Assembly: GCA_036266155.1 (NCBI GenBank)
Contig: DATANR010000373.1
Span: 1 to 24,291, forward strand
DNA length: 24,291 bases
Reading direction: 5' to 3'
DNA from: SIAJ01 sp036266155
GTDB taxonomy: Bacteria > Planctomycetota > Planctomycetia > Gemmatales > Gemmataceae
Part shown: in pieces, positions 22,179-24,291 of the stretch
Layout: each line of letters begins with the position of its first letter
How positions within the stretch are numbered: position 1 is the first letter of the stretch
Position numbers and translations under genes: made by a program
The notes under the pieces: model-generated
What the model saw: only the letters and a program-made list of their open reading frames with translations
What the model was told of the DNA's origin: nothing
Database searches by the model: none

Positions 22179-23147
22179 ATGTTGTGCCCAGTTTGCCAGA
22201 AGGAAACGCGGAAGTTCGGCAAGAACCGCAACGGCTCCCAGCGCCATCGTTGCGACGAATGCCGCAAGACGTTCACGGACGAAGCAACGCGCCCGGCCGA
22301 CGGTCGCGAGTTGAGTCAAGAGAAGGCAATCATGGTGTTGCGGATGCTCTTGGAAGGTGCCTCTGTCCGTTCCACCGAGCGACTGACCGGCGTTCACCGC
22401 GATACGATCCTGAACACATTGGTTGACTCGGGCAAGGCGTGCGCCCGATTCCTTGACGAGAAGGTTCGGAACGTGCCGGCGCAGGACGTGCAGGCCGATG
22501 AAATCTGGAGTTTTGTCAACTGCAAGGAGAAGACGCGAGTCGCCAAGAACTACCCGGAATGGGTTGGCGATAGCTGGTGCTTCGTTGCCCTGGACCGCGA
22601 CAGCAAGCTCGTGCTGACGTGGCACAACGACCGCCGAACGCCAGAAGCAACCCGCACGTTTCTACAGAAGCTCCGCAAGGCGACGAGCGGTCGATTCCAG
22701 TTGTCCACCGATGGCTTCCGGCCCTATCGAACCGCGACCTGGGATACATTCGGCAACGACATCGACTTCGCTCAACTGGTCAAGGTCTATGGCACAACGG
22801 CGGATGCCGGCCCGCAAGCCCGCTACTCGCCCGGTGTGGTCATCGGCGCGGAGCAACTTATTTGCATCGGCAACCCGGACGAAGAACTGATTTGCACGAG
22901 CCATGCGGAGCGCCAGAACCTCACAATGCGTATGACGCTTCGGCGGCTCACGCGACTAACGAACGCGCACAGCAAGAAGGGATTGAACCACTGGTGCGCC
23001 TTGGCGCTCTACTTCGCCTTCTACAACTTCTGTCGCGACCACGACACGCTTCACAAGGCAGCGAAGGCAAAGACAACGCCAGCGATGGCGGCCGGGTTGA
23101 CCGATCATGTTTGGAGCGTGGGCGAGTTGCTGGCGAATGCCGTATAA
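22179..23147 (+). CDS. IS1-family-like transposase, single reading frame (322 aa)
   Basis: The ATG at 22179 opens with an InsA-like zinc ribbon (MLCPVCQ...RCDECRKTF, Cys3, Cys6, Cys25, Cys28), followed by a helix-turn-helix region (LEGASVRSTERLTGVHRDTILN). The DDE catalytic part has an Asp in QADEIWSFV, an Asp in STDGFRPY and a Glu in HAERQNLTMRMTLRRLTR. In E. coli IS1 these parts are joined by frameshifting; here one intact frame encodes both. The terminal repeat sequence and the 8-bp target duplication agree with IS1. A terminator hairpin follows at 23170. The frame is intact, so the element may still be active. Confidence 0.9.
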   Translation: MLCPVCQKETRKFGKNRNGSQRHRCDECRKTFTDEATRPADGRELSQEKAIMVLRMLLEGASVRSTERLTGVHRDTILNTLVDSGKACARFLDEKVRNVPAQDVQADEIWSFVNCKEKTRVAKNYPEWVGDSWCFVALDRDSKLVLTWHNDRRTPEATRTFLQKLRKATSGRFQLSTDGFRPYRTATWDTFGNDIDFAQLVKVYGTTADAGPQARYSPGVVIGAEQLICIGNPDEELICTSHAERQNLTMRMTLRRLTRLTNAHSKKGLNHWCALALYFAFYNFCRDHDTLHKAAKAKTTPAMAAGLTDHVWSVGELLANAV

Positions 23148-23169
23148 ACGCATCAAAATAGGCTTGCGC

Positions 23170-23204
23170 ATTCCCCCGGTATCCGCGATGCCGGGGGAAT
23201 TTTC
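23170..23204 (+). terminator. intrinsic terminator after the transposase gene
   Basis: A perfect 10-bp stem (23170-23179 with 23191-23200, five consecutive C:G pairs) with an 11-nt loop is followed by TTTTCATT on the plus strand. It lies 23 nt after the transposase stop and insulates the next gene. Confidence 0.8.
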
Positions 23205-23266
23205 ATTGACCAATCACCGGGAATAGTGCAAGATCACGCCGAGCCAATCGACTAACGAGCCAAACC

Positions 23267-23674
23267 ATGTTCGCTTGGGCTATCGCCGGAAGCCTGATTC
23301 TTGGGGCTCCTTCTCTAAAGGACAAGCCGGCCACCATCGACCTTAACGGCGAGTGGGAAATCAGTTCCTATTTACTAGACGGGAGGGCGGCTCCAACAGA
23401 CGTTCATATTCACTTCGACGGTGGAATAGCGACCTTCACGGGTGGCCCATTTGGGGATGTTGTTGGGACGTGCACGTTTGACCTGAATCGAACCCCGGCT
23501 GAACTAGACATTCGATTTCCAGACGGACGCGGCGAACCAATGATTGGGATAATCAAGCGTGAAGGCCAAGGATTGCTTCTGTGCTTTGCGTCAAAGACTA
23601 GACCGACGAAGTTCGAGTCACCCAAAGATTCAGATATCGGGCTGATCACACTGATTCGGGCCAAAAAGCGCTAG
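23267..23674 (+). CDS. exported TIGR03067-type protein, transposon passenger (135 aa)
   Basis: The ATG at 23267 opens a short hydrophobic signal-like segment (MFAWAIAGSLILGAPS). The rest fits the planctomycete TIGR03067 domain: DLNGEWEISSYLLDGRAAP, VHIHFDGGIATFTGG, CTFDLNRTPAELDIRF, GIIKREGQGLLLCFA and RPTKF near the end. This lipocalin-like beta-sandwich family is abundant in planctomycetes and has no known function. A weak promoter may lie at TTGACC (23206). The stop is only 12 bp from the right terminal repeat, so the gene is within the transposon and moves with it. Codon use is less GC-rich than in the surrounding genome. Confidence 0.75.
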   Translation: MFAWAIAGSLILGAPSLKDKPATIDLNGEWEISSYLLDGRAAPTDVHIHFDGGIATFTGGPFGDVVGTCTFDLNRTPAELDIRFPDGRGEPMIGIIKREGQGLLLCFASKTRPTKFESPKDSDIGLITLIRAKKR

Positions 23675-23928
23675 CGTGCCTGTCGCTGCAACGCAATCCT
23701 AGGACAGCACCATACATTCCATTGTCTCTTCATTGTCTCGATGTCCTCGTCGTCCAGGATCTGTCCAATCTGTTCGTTTGTCAGCGACCACTCGCCCGGC
23801 CGAGTTTCAGGTCGCGGCTGTTTCGACTGGATCGGCGACACGGCGACACGCGTTCCCTCGGGAATGCTAGCCCCCTCATCGAGAAGTTTCCGATCTCCGT
23901 TTGGAAGTTGAGCTTCAGTGCCGATAAT
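23671..23928 (-). pseudogene. VapB-type antitoxin gene with its 3' end replaced by transposon sequence
   Basis: On the minus strand the frame reads TEAQLPNGDRKLLDEG, then ASIPEGTRVAVSPI, and ends LTNEQIGQILDDEDIETMKRQW. This has the short-strand 'PEGTRV' pattern of small VapB/AbrB-like antitoxins that precede VapC genes. It now continues through the right terminal repeat (NV then WCCPRIALQRQAR) to a TAG at 23671. Without the transposon, one copy of the target duplication would give NVSS and a TGA that overlaps the toxin ATG. No good start codon is visible; ATT at 23928 and GTG at 23976 are candidates. It may still be expressed with an altered tail. Confidence 0.55.
23687..23719. repeat. right end of transposon: 25-bp terminal inverted repeat plus 8-bp target duplication
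   Basis: 23687-23711 is the perfect reverse complement of 20367-20391, and ATACATTC at 23712-23719 repeats 20359-20366. The match stops exactly at the 25th base on the inner side. Confidence 0.95.
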
Positions 23929-23991
23929 CTCGCGGACACGCCACCGGCGTTGATCGTATTTGGCTTGGCCGCTCACCTGAGCGAATTGACG

Positions 23992-24249
23992 ATGGACCTC
24001 AAGGAGTCGGTCGCGGATCAGAATCTGATCGACGATCTCAATCGCTACTTCGGCAATTTGCGCGAGGTCGTCGGATCGCCCGAAAGCGAATTGATCGAGC
24101 CCGCGGTCGAGCGGTTTTCCGAATGCCTTCATGCCATCAGCGAAGCCCGGCCGATGCTGTTCGCCAAGACGTGCGACCTGCGATTCAAGGTTCGCGCCTG
24201 GGTGGATCGATTGACGGGGAAGGTGGCGGATGAGGGGCTGCCGTTCTGA
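23992..24249 (+). CDS. hypothetical helical protein, possibly 5'-truncated (85 aa or longer)
   Basis: From the ATG at 23992 the frame gives MDLKESVADQNLIDDLNRYFGN followed by a helical protein ending VDRLTGKVADEGLPF. Codons are strongly GC-ending as in neighbouring genes, which argues that it is real. Coding character seems to extend upstream to about 23926 (PPALIVFGLAAHLSELT), so the true start may be the TTG at 23950 or an earlier codon, or the gene may have lost its 5' end. I do not recognise the family. The last 42 bases of the window hold no feature. Confidence 0.45.
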   Translation: MDLKESVADQNLIDDLNRYFGNLREVVGSPESELIEPAVERFSECLHAISEARPMLFAKTCDLRFKVRAWVDRLTGKVADEGLPF

Positions 24250-24291
24250 CCTCGGCGAGCGGAGCGGCGTCAGCCGCCCGATGATGTCATT

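Larger units (their letters stand above)
20367..23711. mobile_element. IS1-type transposon with passenger genes (3,345 bp)
   Basis: The element is bounded by perfect 25-bp inverted repeats and flanked by a perfect 8-bp direct repeat, so it is a complete, probably recent insertion. It encodes a one-frame IS1-like transposase (22179-23147). It also holds four passengers: PIN nuclease, 272-aa unknown and RHH protein leftward, and a TIGR03067-type exported protein rightward. Ordinary IS1 elements are under 1 kb, so most of this element is cargo. Base composition inside looks visibly less GC-rich than the neighbouring genes, especially around 20930-22060 and 23270-23670. The insertion split a vapBC-type pair. 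Confidence 0.9.

Noticed and set aside
23722..23925. Plus-strand reading of the antitoxin region as the N-terminus of the final gene
   Set aside because: This part looks antitoxin-like on the minus strand and non-protein-like on the plus strand; only the later part of the plus frame has coding character.

Overview
The window looks like chromosomal DNA of a high-GC planctomycete, most likely a Gemmataceae-type organism (inference). The signs are a BBP7-type outer-membrane barrel, a PEP-CTERM exported protein, a TIGR03067-type protein, a degenerate sulfatase-fold protein, a large NACHT ATPase, and rplU without an adjacent rpmA. Genes lie on both strands in short operons. No rRNA, tRNA or CRISPR array was found.

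Layout. 38-313 (-) is a small conserved-looking protein, followed by a 30-bp inverted repeat (387-472) and a secreted BBP7 barrel (574-1806, +). 1819-4923 (-) is a 1034-aa NLR-like protein: an N-terminal DUF4062/TIR-like domain, a NACHT NTPase and C-terminal HEAT-like repeats. It is a candidate anti-phage STAND protein. 5113-6120 (+) is a zinc-less MDR oxidoreductase. 6197-7701 (-) is a translationally coupled pair, a sulfatase-fold protein without catalytic residues followed by an AhpD-like protein, ending at a hairpin terminator with a G-rich loop. 7798-10753 (+) holds a duplicated ABC-2 permease and an exported C45/Ntn hydrolase. 10821-14129 (+) runs from a DUF5678-like/retropepsin-like pair into an XPB helicase and its Bax1 (DUF790) nuclease partner, the archaeal-type repair module. 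14259-17956 (+) has a PEP-CTERM protein, ribosomal protein L21, an exported helical protein and a FabH-type ketosynthase. 18229-20193 (+) is archease and the RNA ligase RtcB, separated by a 25-bp perfect inverted repeat of a dispersed-repeat type.

The most notable part is an intact 3,345-bp IS1-type transposon at 20367-23711. It has perfect 25-bp terminal inverted repeats and a perfect 8-bp target duplication (ATACATTC at 20359-20366 and 23712-23719). Besides its transposase (22179-23147, +), it carries a leftward three-gene coupled operon: a ribbon-helix-helix protein, a 272-aa unknown and a PIN-domain nuclease. It also carries a small exported TIGR03067-type protein. The leftward operon and the transposase face away from a region in which a 23-bp segment, including the -10 box and start codon, is mirrored perfectly on the two strands. 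I infer that this is one shared operator linking an addiction-type module to transposase control.

The element landed exactly at the junction of an older vapBC-type pair. Joining the flanks in silico with one copy of the duplication gives the antitoxin frame a stop (TGA) that overlaps the toxin ATG by 14 nt. The resident toxin is now only a 26-codon remnant (20287-20364). The antitoxin (about 23671-23928) reads into the transposon end. A short hypothetical gene (23992-24249, +) closes the window.
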